A stretch of 54,407 nt of DNA from Streptomyces sp. WM6378 (GCF_001279695.1 NZ_LGDD01000314.1:1-54407), one strand, 5' to 3'. Shown: positions 24,283 to 33,298, counted from the stretch's first letter. Made by a program: numbers and translations. Notes: generated by a model not told the origin, from the letters alone.

Positions 24283-25026
24283 GTGACCGAGACGCTGCCC
24301 CCTGTGGGTATTGACCTCTTTGGTGTCGAACGGCTCTACCTGAAGGAGGCTGAGGAGCCACCGCTGTCCCCCCAGGATGAATCGGCCAGAGACCGTGCCT
24401 GGGACATGGCGGTCCAGGCCAACCCCACGCTCTTCGACGGGCCCGTAGTGGCGTGTGCAGGACTGCAGTGGACGGGCTCGACGACCTTGCTGCTGTCCTG
24501 GGTGCGGGTGACCTACCGGCACTACGCGCTGCGCCGGGTTCCGGGTGCGACCGCGCTGCCGTCGTTGTTCGTGAACGTTGTCCAGCCGATCGATGACGGT
24601 CGTGTGCTGGCGGTGAGAATGTCGTCTTCCACGGCTGCTCCGGGCCGTTGGCAGCTGCCGGGAGGTTCGGTGGAGCCGCCACCGGGCGACGGAGTGTTGG
24701 ATGAGGTGGCGCTGGCCGGCCAGGCGGCGCGGGAGCTGGCCGAGGAGTTGGGGATCGAGGCTGCTCCCGGGGTGTTGAGGCTGTGGGTCGTTACCCGGGG
24801 AGAGAACGGCAGCATCGGCCTGACCTACCTTGCCCCACCCCTTTCTGAGACGGCCTTGCGTGAAGGGTTCGCGGCTGCTTCGGCAGCCGAGCTCGCCTTG
24901 GGCGGTGAACCCGAACTCGATGACATCGCGCTAGTGCGCTCGCCGGCCGAGCTGGCCTGCTTGAGCGGTCCGCACGCGGACTACCTGGAGCCGCTCGTTG
25001 CTCGCTACACGCAGGGCATCGTCTGA
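24283..25026 (+). CDS. NUDIX hydrolase
   Basis: 247 aa from GTG 24283; GTG 24235 would add 16 residues. The Nudix box is present but stretched: GGSVEPPPGDGVLDEV, then AARELAEELGI, which supplies the REUxEExGU half with the metal-binding Glu residues. Upstream strands (PSLFVNVVQPIDDGRVLAVRM) are typical of the fold. Nudix enzymes cleave nucleoside diphosphates linked to another group; the substrate cannot be told. The N-terminal 90 residues are outside the Nudix fold. It is separated from the preceding operon by a short gap and runs tail to tail with the regulator gene at 25040. Confidence 0.8.
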   Translation: MTETLPPVGIDLFGVERLYLKEAEEPPLSPQDESARDRAWDMAVQANPTLFDGPVVACAGLQWTGSTTLLLSWVRVTYRHYALRRVPGATALPSLFVNVVQPIDDGRVLAVRMSSSTAAPGRWQLPGGSVEPPPGDGVLDEVALAGQAARELAEELGIEAAPGVLRLWVVTRGENGSIGLTYLAPPLSETALREGFAAASAAELALGGEPELDDIALVRSPAELACLSGPHADYLEPLVARYTQGIV

Positions 25027-25039
25027 GCACGAGGCCGAC

Positions 25040-26416
25040 TTAAGTGTTGGTGAGGAAGTCGCGGGCGCGTTCGTCGAGTTCGGCCGCGCACCGTAGGCCT
25101 CGGGCGCGGAAGCGGGCGAGGTCGCCTCTCATGCGGCTGACGGCCTTGCGGGTGCGGACGGAGTGCACGCCGTCCATGTGGTCGATCGCCCGGTGCCAGG
25201 TGGCGCAGGCCTGCTCGATGCCGCCGCGCTTGAGGTGCATCTCGGCGCCCGCGACCAGATCGAGGGCGACGATCCGGGCGTAGGTCCCGGCTGGGCGGGC
25301 GGTGGCGGCCAGGGCGTACTGCTCGGCGGCGGCGCGGTGATCGCCCAGGGTCTCGTGGACCTTGGCGGTGCGGGAGTAGACGGATGCTGCTGGCGGACCC
25401 CATGTCAGGGCCCAGAACTCGACCTTGTCGCCGGGGGCGTTGGTCATCAGGGTGCGGGCGTATTCGGCCTCGGCGAGGGCGCCGCGGCGCTTGCCGATTT
25501 TGGCGAGGGTGTGCGCGTGGACCACGCGGAAGAGGGCTTCGGTCTCGGCGTCGACTCGCCCCTTGGCCCGGTTCAGGCCCGTTTCGGCGAGGCCTTGGCA
25601 GTGTTCGGGGCGGTGGAGCTTGAGGCCCTGCATGGCCATGGTGCGCATGACGAAACCGTCCTGGCCGGGGATGCCGGATTCGGCGGCTAGCGCGTAGGAC
25701 TGCAGGTAGTAGCGCTGGGCGAGTCCTTGCTGGCCGGCGTCGTAGCTCTTCCAGCCGAGCAGGTGCACGCCGCGGCTGGCGGCCGACAGCATCTGCTGAC
25801 GGACCTCGTCGGTGCGGAAGCGGGCCCGGCACAGCGGGGCGACGTCGTCGCGGAGGTAGGTGATCAGGGCGCTGCGGCCGTGCTGCCCGCCGTGGCGTTC
25901 GTCCATTTCGGAGAAGGCGCGGATCATGTCGCGGACGGCGGCGACCTCAGGCATGCCGACGGTGTGGCCGGTGCGGGCGGCGGCGGTGCGGGCGGCGATC
26001 TCGTGCACGTGGGTGAGTGGCAGGGCGGCGGCGGCCACGGAGTACGCGGAGCCGGTCAGGAAGTGGCGGCGGTCCAATTCGTACCTCCACATCGGCAGGA
26101 GCGCGTCCAGCGGGTCGTTGCTGAGGGACAGCCCGATAGTGTCATTCTCCGCTTCGCCCGCGCCGGTGGGGAGGCCGAGGTCGCACGGGGTCAGGAGACG
26201 GCCCAGGCGCCGGGACAGGACGACGGCGAGATAGCGGCCGGTGTCCCCTCTCGGGGTTGCTCCGGCGATCCAGTGCTCCACAGCGCTCTTGTTTGTCTGT
26301 AACGCCGTGCCGCATTCGGCCGCGACCGCCCGGACCGCCTTGGCCAGGGCTTCGTAGGTGAGGCCGGACTCGGCGACGAGGTCACGAAGTTGCTGGTTCG
26401 GTGTGCGCGCGGTCAT
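25040..26416 (-). CDS. NsdA-like HTH/TPR regulator
   Basis: 458 aa. An N-terminal XRE-type helix-turn-helix (QQLRDLVAESGLTYEALAKA, then SAVEHWIAGATPRGD) is followed by an RRHFLTGSAYSVAAAALPL segment that resembles a Tat signal but lies inside the protein. About 280 residues of TPR-like helices follow (LAQRYYLQSYALAAESG; LGDHRAAAEQYALAA; CATWHRAIDHM). The order matches the NsdA family of Streptomyces, known as pleiotropic negative regulators of antibiotic and sporulation genes. It is transcribed away from the metabolic island and a palindrome lies between them, so it may control the island. Confidence 0.78.
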   Translation of the reverse strand: MTARTPNQQLRDLVAESGLTYEALAKAVRAVAAECGTALQTNKSAVEHWIAGATPRGDTGRYLAVVLSRRLGRLLTPCDLGLPTGAGEAENDTIGLSLSNDPLDALLPMWRYELDRRHFLTGSAYSVAAAALPLTHVHEIAARTAAARTGHTVGMPEVAAVRDMIRAFSEMDERHGGQHGRSALITYLRDDVAPLCRARFRTDEVRQQMLSAASRGVHLLGWKSYDAGQQGLAQRYYLQSYALAAESGIPGQDGFVMRTMAMQGLKLHRPEHCQGLAETGLNRAKGRVDAETEALFRVVHAHTLAKIGKRRGALAEAEYARTLMTNAPGDKVEFWALTWGPPAASVYSRTAKVHETLGDHRAAAEQYALAATARPAGTYARIVALDLVAGAEMHLKRGGIEQACATWHRAIDHMDGVHSVRTRKAVSRMRGDLARFRARGLRCAAELDERARDFLTNT

Positions 26417-26437
26417 GAGCACCTGCCCGTATATACG

Positions 26438-26447
26438 CGGTATACCG
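26438..26447. promoter_or_regulatory. Palindrome in the divergent promoter region
   Basis: CGGTATACCG is a perfect 10-bp dyad inside a larger A+T-rich imperfect repeat (GTATATACGCGGTATAC). It is 22 bp upstream of the NsdA-like regulator start, in the 214-bp gap before the divergent hydratase gene. A+T-rich sequence is rare in this region, so this is a likely operator or core promoter. The rest of the gap shows no other clear signal. Confidence 0.5.
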
Positions 26448-26630
26448 CTTGGCCCGCTCGCCACCGTACCGCCGCAAGCCCGCCGGGGGTTGACTCTTCA
26501 TCAGGCCAGGACGCCCCGGCGCCCGGCATAGCCGAGGCCCGGATGTGGGGCGGCGCCCCGCTGCGGATCTGCTCCTGCGCCCCTTCTTCAACAAGCACCC
26601 GGATACCCCGTTGGGTTGGGAGAGATCTCC

Positions 26631-27422
26631 ATGGATGAGCGGCGAGTTCCGTGGATCAACGACGAGGCGAGAGCCCTGCTCGGCGCGGAGCGCGACCGGG
26701 TCCCGGTGGCTTCCCTGACCGAGCGCCGGGGCGGACTGGCCTTGGAAGACGCCTACCTCATCCAGGCGGCAGCAATCGCGCGGCGGATCGCGGGCGGGGC
26801 CCGCGTCGTCGGACACAAGGCGGGGGTGACCTCGAAGGCGATGCAGGAGCAGATGGGTGTCGATGAGCCGGATTCCGGTGTCCTGCTGGACCACATGGTG
26901 CTGCACAGCGGCAGCACTCTGGTGCGGAGCGAGCTCATGCAGCCGCGGGTCGAAGCGGAAATCGCCTTCCGGCTCGGGTACGACCTGTCCGGCCCGGACA
27001 CCAGCGTCGATGCCGCTCGAAATGCGGTGGCCGAGGTGTTCCTCGCCCTGGAGGTGATCGACACCCGGTTCACCGGCTGGCGGATCACCGTGGCGGACAG
27101 CATCGCGGACAACGCTTCCTGCGCACGCGTCGTGACCGGCCCCATGGTCCCGTTCGATGCGGACATGGACCTGGCCGCCGAGTCGCTGGTGATCAGTGTG
27201 AACGGCGTGGCCGTGGCCACGGGGGAGGGCCGGGCAGTGCTCGGCCACCCGTTGAGCGCGCTGGTCTGGCTCGCACACCGGCTGAACCGCTTCGGCGCCG
27301 GCCTGAAGGCGGGGGACATCGTCCTGGCCGGGGCGGTGCACGCCAGCCTCCCCCTGGAAGCCGGTTCAACCGTGCGCACCCACTCGCCGCATCTGCCCGC
27401 CGTGGCGCTCTGCGTCACCTGA
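26631..27422 (+). CDS. 2-keto-4-pentenoate hydratase family protein (MhpD/DmpE-like)
   Basis: 263 aa, the usual family length. Signature segments: VVGHKAGVTSKAMQEQMGVD, SGVLLDHMVLHSG, PRVEAEIAFRLGYDL and the Glu/Asp-containing FLALEVIDTRFTGWRI, which line the metal site. The end has LKAGDIVLAGAVHASLPLE. In meta-cleavage pathways it adds water to 2-hydroxypenta-2,4-dienoate to give 4-hydroxy-2-oxovalerate. Here no ring-cleavage genes are nearby, so the natural substrate may differ or the reaction may run towards dehydration. ATG 26631 is preferred over TTG 26616. Confidence 0.88.
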   Translation: MDERRVPWINDEARALLGAERDRVPVASLTERRGGLALEDAYLIQAAAIARRIAGGARVVGHKAGVTSKAMQEQMGVDEPDSGVLLDHMVLHSGSTLVRSELMQPRVEAEIAFRLGYDLSGPDTSVDAARNAVAEVFLALEVIDTRFTGWRITVADSIADNASCARVVTGPMVPFDADMDLAAESLVISVNGVAVATGEGRAVLGHPLSALVWLAHRLNRFGAGLKAGDIVLAGAVHASLPLEAGSTVRTHSPHLPAVALCVT

Positions 27423-27489
27423 CCCGGGGGCGAAGGGCGGCCCCTTCTACCAACACGTACGTCATCCACGAAGAAGAATGGGGATAGCT

Positions 27490-28362
27490 ATGCCTGTGGG
27501 CGAGCGACGCACGAGCGTCGCGGTGCTCGGCGCGGGACTGATCGGAATCGACCTGGCCGACAAGGTCCAAGGGTCGAAGAGCCTGGAACTGCGCCTGGTG
27601 GCGGGCCGCAGCAGGCAGAGCCTAGGCCTTGCGCGGGCAGCCGCCATGGGGTGCCCGACGGCCTGCGGAGGAATCGACGCCCTGCTGGAATCCGGCCCCT
27701 TCGATGTGGTCTTCGACGCCTCGAACGCCGACGTCCACGCCGGTCACTGGGCGGCCCTGCGCGAGATCGGCACGACGCTGATCGATCTCACCCCCACGCA
27801 GCTCGGCACTGTCATCGTGCCCACCGTCAACGGAGACCAGGCGGCCGCCCACCGGCACATCAACCTGGTCAGCTGCGGCGGCCAGGCGGCCATCCCGGTG
27901 CTGAACGCCGTGGCTCAGCACTGCACCCCGGCCTACATCGAGGTGGTGTCCACCGGGGCGAGCGCGAGCGCGGGCCGGGCCACCCGGCTCAACCTCGATC
28001 AGTACATCGCCACCACCCAGGCCGCGATCCGCTCCTTCACTCACGCCCCCGACGCGAAGGTGATGGTCAACCTCAGCCCCGCGCGGCCGGCACCCCCGTT
28101 CCGGGTGGCCATGACCGTCCTGGCACCCGACCTGAACCCCGGCCCGCTCCGCGCCGCCATCACCGCCGCTGCCGAGGAAGTCCAGGCGTTCGCGCCCGGC
28201 TTCACGGTGAACTCCGTCGAGCTGGAGGACGACCGGATCTCGGTTGTGGTGGAGGTGACCGCCACCGGCGGCCGCATCCCCAGCTACGCCGGAAATCTCG
28301 ACATCATCAACGGCGCCGCCCTGCTGCTCGCCGAGCAGTACGCCGCCGCCCCGTCCCGGTGA
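27490..28362 (+). CDS. Acetaldehyde dehydrogenase (acylating) family protein, MhpF/DmpF-like
   Basis: 290 aa from ATG 27490 (GGGGA five nt upstream; ATG 27478 is also open). A Rossmann start [17 protein letters not shown] is followed by the catalytic Cys in [17 protein letters not shown], the family hallmark. Family members convert aldehyde, CoA and NAD+ to acyl-CoA and form a channelling complex with the DmpG-type aldolase. The C-terminal half ([20 protein letters not shown] onward) is clearly more divergent from DmpF than the rest. This may mean a different acyl group or the reverse, reductive direction on a CoA or carrier-bound thioester. The aldolase gene follows after 13 bp. Confidence 0.85.
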   Translation: MPVGERRTSVAVLGAGLIGIDLADKVQGSKSLELRLVAGRSRQSLGLARAAAMGCPTACGGIDALLESGPFDVVFDASNADVHAGHWAALREIGTTLIDLTPTQLGTVIVPTVNGDQAAAHRHINLVSCGGQAAIPVLNAVAQHCTPAYIEVVSTGASASAGRATRLNLDQYIATTQAAIRSFTHAPDAKVMVNLSPARPAPPFRVAMTVLAPDLNPGPLRAAITAAAEEVQAFAPGFTVNSVELEDDRISVVVEVTATGGRIPSYAGNLDIINGAALLLAEQYAAAPSR

Positions 28363-28375
28363 AGGGAACCCCCTC

Positions 28376-29401
28376 ATGGACGTATCGACCAGCGGTCAGC
28401 GGCCCACGGTGCTCATCCACGACCCCACCCTGCGCGACGGCCACCACGCGGTAGGGCATCAGCTCGACGCCGACCAACTGCACGCGTATGCCCACGCCGC
28501 CAACGCCGCTGGGGTGCCCGTGGTCGAGGTCGGCCACGGCAACGGCCTGGGCGCCAGCAGCCTCCAGATCGGACGCGCGAAACTCCCCGACGCCGCCATG
28601 CTGAACACCGTCCGCGACGCTCTCACCCACTCCAAAATGGGGGTCTTCATGGCCCCCGGCTGGGGTACCGCCGAGGACCTGCGCGCTGCCGTTGCGCACG
28701 GAGCGGACGTGGTGCGGATCGCCGCGCACTGCACCGAGGCCGACGTCACTGAACGCCACCTCGGCGTCGTGCGCGACCTCGGGGCCGAGGCCCAGGGCGT
28801 CCTGCTCATGAGCCACATGGCCAGCCCCGGCCAGCTTGCCGAACAGTGCGCCCGGCTCGCCCTGTTCGGGGCGCAGGCCGTCGGCATCATGGACTCCGCC
28901 GGCCACTACCTGCCGTCCGACGTGACCGAACGGGTCCACGCCATCGCCGCGGCGGTCAACCTCCCCGTGATCTTCCACGGGCACAACAACCTCTCCCTGG
29001 CCGTCGCGAACTCCATCGCCGCGATCGAGGCCGGAGCCTGCATCATCGACGCCACCGCACGCGGCTTCGGCGCAGGCGCCGGGAACACCCAGCTCGAAGT
29101 CCTCGTGGCTGTACTCGAACGCCGGGGCTTCGACACCGGCATCGGGCTGCGCGAAGTACTGCATGCGGCGGACGTCGCCGAAGCGCGGCTGATGAAGGCG
29201 CAGCCGGTCATCGACTCAGTCAGCCTGGCCAGCGGCCTGGCGGGGGTGTTCTCCGGCTTCCGCAAGCCGGTGCTGGCCACCGCCCGCCGTGAGGGCGTCG
29301 ACCCGGTCGATCTGTTCCTCGCGCTCGGCGAGCGGCAGGTGGTCGCGGGCCAGGAGGACCGAATCGTCGACGTCGCCCGGCAGTTGAAGGCGTCCCGATG
29401 A
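28376..29401 (+). CDS. 4-hydroxy-2-oxovalerate aldolase family protein (DmpG/MhpE-like)
   Basis: 341 aa, a DRE-TIM barrel. Present are [15 protein letters not shown] (catalytic Arg, metal Asp and base His), [24 protein letters not shown], the metal pair [13 protein letters not shown] and the [13 protein letters not shown] loop. The C-terminal communication domain ends [17 protein letters not shown] as in DmpG. The family cleaves 4-hydroxy-2-oxoacids to pyruvate and an aldehyde, reversibly. Where DmpG-type enzymes have GYAGVYSSF this one has GLAGVFSGF, losing both tyrosines near the aldehyde site. The stop overlaps the next ATG. Confidence 0.87.
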   Translation: MDVSTSGQRPTVLIHDPTLRDGHHAVGHQLDADQLHAYAHAANAAGVPVVEVGHGNGLGASSLQIGRAKLPDAAMLNTVRDALTHSKMGVFMAPGWGTAEDLRAAVAHGADVVRIAAHCTEADVTERHLGVVRDLGAEAQGVLLMSHMASPGQLAEQCARLALFGAQAVGIMDSAGHYLPSDVTERVHAIAAAVNLPVIFHGHNNLSLAVANSIAAIEAGACIIDATARGFGAGAGNTQLEVLVAVLERRGFDTGIGLREVLHAADVAEARLMKAQPVIDSVSLASGLAGVFSGFRKPVLATARREGVDPVDLFLALGERQVVAGQEDRIVDVARQLKASR

Positions 29402-30417
29402 GTACCCACCGCACACCCCGGCTGGCCGGGTCGGGCGAGCGGGCCGCCATCCTGTGCGGGGTCGGGGCCGCGCTGCCGGACACGGTCGTCACCAACGCCG
29501 ACCTCACCGCACGGCTGGACACCACGGACCAGTGGATCCGCTCCCGTACCGGCATCTCCCAGCGGCGTATCGCAGGATCCGACCTCACCACGGAGGATTT
29601 GGCCGTCCACGCCGCAACGAACGCCCTGATCCACTCCTCATCCCCGCCCGTACAGGCACTGGTGCTGGCCACAACCACCCCGGACCGGTGCTGCCCGGCC
29701 ACCGCGCCCGCTGTGGCGGCCCGGCTCGGCCTCGGCAACATCCCGGCCTTCGATCTCGCAGCAGGCTGCACCGGCTTCCTCTACGCCCTGGCCACCGCGG
29801 CTGCACTCATCGCGGCCGCCACAGCGCAGTCCGTCCTCGTCATCGGCGTCGACCGCCTCGCCAGCCTCCCCGCCTCCAACGACCGAACGACGGTCCCCTT
29901 GTTCGGCGACGGAGCAGGCGCTGTCGTGCTGCGACGCGGCACCGGAGCAGATGCCGGAGCGCTCGGGCCGGTGGTGCTGGGCAGCGACGGCACCCACGCC
30001 GACCTGATCCGCGCCCAAAGCCCCGGCGCCCTGCGGATGGAAGGCGCCGAAGTCTTCCGCCACGCCGTCGACCGCATGGCCACCGCCTCCCGCCAGGCCG
30101 CCACAGCGGCCGACTGGGCTCTGGCCGACGTCGACCACCTCGTGCCGCACCAGGCCAACGCCCGGATCACGGGCTTCACCGCCCGCCAGCTCGGCATCCC
30201 CGAAGACCGCCAGCTCCACAACATTGAGCACGTGGGAAACACCGGCGCCGCCTCCATCCCCCTCCTCCTGGCGCAAGCCGCCACCGACGGTCGCATCACG
30301 CCCGGCCAGCGCCTCCTCCTTACCGCGTTCGGCGCCGGACTGACCTGGGGCGCCACCACCCTCACCTGGCCCAACCTGTCTCCCCGGCCCATCCACACGA
30401 AGGGACTCCCCGCATGA
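29398..30417 (+). CDS. 3-oxoacyl-ACP synthase III family protein (KAS III)
   Basis: 339 aa. The full catalytic triad is visible: Cys in [14 protein letters not shown], His in [12 protein letters not shown] and Asn in [16 protein letters not shown]. The N-terminal [18 protein letters not shown] is typical of FabH. KAS III condenses an acyl-CoA starter with malonyl-ACP; relatives in biosynthetic clusters use other acyl donors or transfer acyl groups to oxygen or nitrogen. Sandwiched between the aldolase and an acyl carrier gene with ATGA overlaps on both sides, so it is made in step with them. This points to a dedicated pathway rather than primary fatty acid synthesis. Confidence 0.92.
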   Translation: MSTHRTPRLAGSGERAAILCGVGAALPDTVVTNADLTARLDTTDQWIRSRTGISQRRIAGSDLTTEDLAVHAATNALIHSSSPPVQALVLATTTPDRCCPATAPAVAARLGLGNIPAFDLAAGCTGFLYALATAAALIAAATAQSVLVIGVDRLASLPASNDRTTVPLFGDGAGAVVLRRGTGADAGALGPVVLGSDGTHADLIRAQSPGALRMEGAEVFRHAVDRMATASRQAATAADWALADVDHLVPHQANARITGFTARQLGIPEDRQLHNIEHVGNTGAASIPLLLAQAATDGRITPGQRLLLTAFGAGLTWGATTLTWPNLSPRPIHTKGLPA

Positions 30418-30644
30418 CCGGCGAACTCACGGCCATCCTGCGCGACGACCTCAACCTGCCCGCCGACGCACTGACCCCGGGCGCAAGCCTCGACGAAGCG
30501 GGATTCGACTCGCTCGCCATGGTCGAGCTGTCCGTCCTGCTCGGCGACCGCTACGGCATCGACATCACCGACGCCGAGATCAAGAACGCCGCCACTCTCT
30601 ACCAACTCGGTCTCCTCATCGAGCGCAAGCGCGACGAAAGGTGA
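30414..30644 (+). CDS. Acyl carrier protein
   Basis: 76 aa, four-helix carrier protein with the phosphopantetheine serine in GFDSLAMVELSVLLGDRYG and the preceding LPADALTPGASLDEA. Carries acyl intermediates as thioesters. It overlaps the KAS III gene and the following lyase gene by 4 nt each. That makes KAS III its most likely partner and marks the operon as carrier-protein-dependent chemistry. No phosphopantetheinyl transferase is in the window, so it presumably relies on one encoded elsewhere. Confidence 0.92.
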   Translation: MTGELTAILRDDLNLPADALTPGASLDEAGFDSLAMVELSVLLGDRYGIDITDAEIKNAATLYQLGLLIERKRDER

Positions 30645-31498
30645 GCACCGCCATGCACCCCACCAGCAGCAGCCGCGGACGGGCCTGGATCGTCACCCCG
30701 GCCCTGACACCCGAACGCTTCAACACCGCACAGAACTCCGGCGCCGGGGTCGCCCTCGTCGACATCGAGGACTCCGTCGCCATGCCCGAAAAGCAGCTCG
30801 CCCGGACCACGGCACAGCAGTTCTTCGAGCGCCCCGGCGCCCCATGCACGCTCGGCATCCGGATGAACTCGCCCCTCACCCTGGAGGGCACCAAGGACCT
30901 CGTGGCCATGGCCGCCTACACCGCCAAGCCCGACCTCATCCTCGTCCCCAAGACCGAATCCGCCCGCGACATCGAACTCGTCGCCAGCGTCCTGGACACC
31001 GACGGTTACACACCCGACATCTGGGCCCTGATCGAAACCCCCCGCGCCTTCGACAAGCTCCCGGCCATCCTGAAAGCACCCCGCCTCGGCGGCGTGGTCT
31101 TCGGATCCGCCGACTACGCCGCCACCGTCCGCTGCGACCTGGCATGGGACACCCTGGCCTACGTCCGCTCTGCCCTGGTCAACGCCGCCACCGCAGCCGG
31201 CATCCCCGCGATCGACGCACCGGTCTACGCACTGGACACCCCCGACGCGCTGCGCCGCGAAGCAGAAAAAGCCAAGCAACTCGGCTTCCACGGCAAGGGG
31301 GCAGTCCACCCCCGCCAGGCGGCCGTCATCAACGAGGTTTTCCTGCCCACCGAAGACGAGATCGCCCACGCGCGGGCGGTTGTCGCCGCCGGCGAGAAGA
31401 GCGGCAACGGCGTGACCTCCGTGAACGGGCAGATGGTCGGCACCCCGTTCTTCACCGCCGCGCGCGCTCTGGTTGCAGAAGTGGACGGCACCCGGTGA
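30641..31498 (+). CDS. CoA-ester lyase of the CitE/malyl-CoA lyase family
   Basis: 285 aa from the coupled GTG (ATG 30653 is a close alternative). Conserved features are RAWIVTPALTPERFNTA, the LVDIEDSVAMPEK Asp/Glu cluster, Arg in LGIRMNSP, the metal Glu in ALIETPRAF, FGSADYAATV and GKGAVHPRQ. Family members cleave or form malyl-, citramalyl- or beta-methylmalyl-CoA by aldol chemistry with glyoxylate, pyruvate or acetate. In this operon a carrier-bound acyl substrate is possible. The next gene is the matching dehydratase. Confidence 0.87.
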   Translation: MSTAMHPTSSSRGRAWIVTPALTPERFNTAQNSGAGVALVDIEDSVAMPEKQLARTTAQQFFERPGAPCTLGIRMNSPLTLEGTKDLVAMAAYTAKPDLILVPKTESARDIELVASVLDTDGYTPDIWALIETPRAFDKLPAILKAPRLGGVVFGSADYAATVRCDLAWDTLAYVRSALVNAATAAGIPAIDAPVYALDTPDALRREAEKAKQLGFHGKGAVHPRQAAVINEVFLPTEDEIAHARAVVAAGEKSGNGVTSVNGQMVGTPFFTAARALVAEVDGTR

Positions 31499-32025
31499 AC
31501 GACACACTCCCGCGCGGCTACCGCCGCATCGCCCACAGCCGGATCCGGGAGAACATCGGCCTCGGCTACGACGAACTCACCCTCGGCCTGGTCATCGAGC
31601 ACCGGCCAGGCCGGACCGTCGCCGAACTCGACAACCTGCTGGGCGCCGCGCTGAGCAGCAACCCGGCACCCATCCACACCGACGCCCACTACAGCAGCCA
31701 GACCCAGTGGGGCCGCATCCTCGTGTGCGGAGGTGTCACGCTGAACCTGGTCGCCGGCATGACTGTCCGCAGCACCAGCGGCATGACCGTCGCCAACCTC
31801 GCCCTCGACGAAGTCCGCTTCGAAGCACCCGTCTTCGTCGGCGACACCCTCTACGCCCAGTCCGAAGTCCTCTCCCGCAGGCTCTCCAGCAGCCGCCCCA
31901 GTACAGGGATCGTCGTCTGCCGAAGTTCCGGCCACAACCAGACCGGCAAGCGAGTGCTGACCTTCACCCGGACCTTCTTCGTCCCCACCGACCCCGACAC
32001 AGTGCGCGACGCCACCAACTACTAG
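31495..32025 (+). CDS. MaoC-like dehydratase (mesaconyl-CoA hydratase type)
   Basis: 176 aa, GTG start overlapping the lyase stop (GTGA). A hot-dog fold with the hydratase-2 motif region GRTVAELDNLLGAALSSN, PIHTDAHYSSQTQWGR (catalytic Asp and His) and VANLALDEVRFEAPVFVGD. Segments resemble the enzymes acting on beta-methylmalyl-CoA/mesaconyl-CoA in the ethylmalonyl-CoA pathway, which also pair with a CitE-like lyase. Together the two could join a 2-oxoacid to an acyl thioester and dehydrate the product. Confidence 0.85.
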   Translation: MNDTLPRGYRRIAHSRIRENIGLGYDELTLGLVIEHRPGRTVAELDNLLGAALSSNPAPIHTDAHYSSQTQWGRILVCGGVTLNLVAGMTVRSTSGMTVANLALDEVRFEAPVFVGDTLYAQSEVLSRRLSSSRPSTGIVVCRSSGHNQTGKRVLTFTRTFFVPTDPDTVRDATNY

Positions 32026-32034
32026 GAAGCGACC

Positions 32035-33204
32035 ATGAGCGAACTGACCTTCGCCCCGGCCGACGACCGCCGATGGCAGCAGTACGACGAGCTCGCCACC
32101 CGCAGCTACGGCCACCGGGTCGGCGACATCACCGACCTCCGCGAGCACGCCGACCTCCAGATCGCAATCCGCGACGGCAAGGTAGTCGCCGGCGGCCTCG
32201 GCTTCGTCGTCGACCAGTTCTTCGGCGGCGCCCCCGTCCCCAGCGCCTGCCTCGGCGCCGGATGCGTCGCCCCCGAGGAACGCGGCCAGCAGCTGGGCGC
32301 CCGCATGACCGCCGAGCGACTGCGCCCCCTTCGCGAGCGGGGCGCGGTGATCTCCGTGCACTCCACCTCCTCGAACGGCTACGCCCGCCGGCTCGGCTGG
32401 GAAGCCCCCGTGCAGGTATTCGCCTGGACCGTCGCCACCGACGAACTCAAGAGGTCATACACCGGCGAGGACTTCGAGATCGAACACGGCCTGACCGAAG
32501 ACGCCCAGGCGCTTCAGCGAGATCTCGCCCAGCAGTGGAACGGCCCCGTCCTGCGGCCCGCCTGGTGGTCCACCTGGAAGGAGAACAAAAGCACCCTGAC
32601 CACCTACCGTTTCACCCGGCCTGGTCACCCCACAGCCGGAGTCCTGTCACTGGCCACCAAACGGCGCGAGCGCCACGGCGTGAGCCTCATCGTCCACGAC
32701 TTCTGGGCCGCCAACCAGCCCGCCGCAGCAGCGATGCTCGCCTTCCTCGGCCGCCACAACACCCGCGCCGAAACCATCGAATTCCGCCGCGGAGCCCTGC
32801 CGCCCTACCCCACCCTGCTGCACAACCTCCACCGCTTCCGGCTCCTCGCTGAATCCTGGCACCCCTGGATGCTGCGCATCCTCGACATCCCCGACGCCAT
32901 CAGGCTCCGCGGCTGGCCCACCGACCTCACCACCGCCGTACCCATCGAGATCGAGAACGCGGCCGGCGACGAGTGGGACCGGTGGATGCTTCAGGTGAAG
33001 GACGGAGCGGCCGAGATCGCCCCCACCCATGTGGAAGGACAAGTTTCCTTCTCGCGGCGCCAGCTTGCCGTCTGGTACGCCGGTGGCTACCGATCCGCGA
33101 CCTCCGCCCGCATGGCCGGGGTCCACGCCACATCGCAGAAGGCCCTCGCGACTCTCGTCCAGAGCACGGCAGAGTTCGAACCCTGGCTGCCCGACCACTT
33201 CTAG
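32035..33204 (+). CDS. Eis-like GNAT N-acetyltransferase
   Basis: 389 aa, 9 bp after the dehydratase stop. The size and three-part build match the Eis family: an N-terminal GNAT fold with acetyl-CoA loop CVAPEERGQQLGARMTAERL, a second GNAT-like domain (around residues 130-285) and a C-terminal SCP2-like domain (RQLAVWYAGGYRSATSARMA). The C-terminus is Phe, as expected for Eis enzymes that use the terminal carboxylate as base. Eis proteins acetylate amines, including aminoglycosides and other small molecules. As the last gene of the island it may finish or neutralise the product. Confidence 0.82.
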   Translation: MSELTFAPADDRRWQQYDELATRSYGHRVGDITDLREHADLQIAIRDGKVVAGGLGFVVDQFFGGAPVPSACLGAGCVAPEERGQQLGARMTAERLRPLRERGAVISVHSTSSNGYARRLGWEAPVQVFAWTVATDELKRSYTGEDFEIEHGLTEDAQALQRDLAQQWNGPVLRPAWWSTWKENKSTLTTYRFTRPGHPTAGVLSLATKRRERHGVSLIVHDFWAANQPAAAAMLAFLGRHNTRAETIEFRRGALPPYPTLLHNLHRFRLLAESWHPWMLRILDIPDAIRLRGWPTDLTTAVPIEIENAAGDEWDRWMLQVKDGAAEIAPTHVEGQVSFSRRQLAVWYAGGYRSATSARMAGVHATSQKALATLVQSTAEFEPWLPDHF

Positions 33205-33215
33205 CAGCCATGAAT

Positions 33216-33237
33216 GCTGGCGATGACACCCGCCAGC
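33216..33237. terminator. Hairpin between convergent genes
   Basis: GCTGGCG, an 8-nt loop and CGCCAGC form a 7-bp perfect stem 12 bp after the Eis-like gene and 62 bp from the end of the convergent GNAT gene. No T-run follows, as is usual in Streptomyces. It probably ends transcription from one or both sides. Confidence 0.55.
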
Positions 33238-33298
33238 CAGCCAGTGCTTGCTTCAGAAAAGGCACCGACGTCGCGATCGACGGTGGTCTGAGCCCCGG

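Noticed and set aside
26631..29401. Ordinary aromatic catabolism operon
   Set aside because: No dioxygenase, hydrolase or tautomerase is nearby, and the operon continues directly into KAS III and ACP genes.
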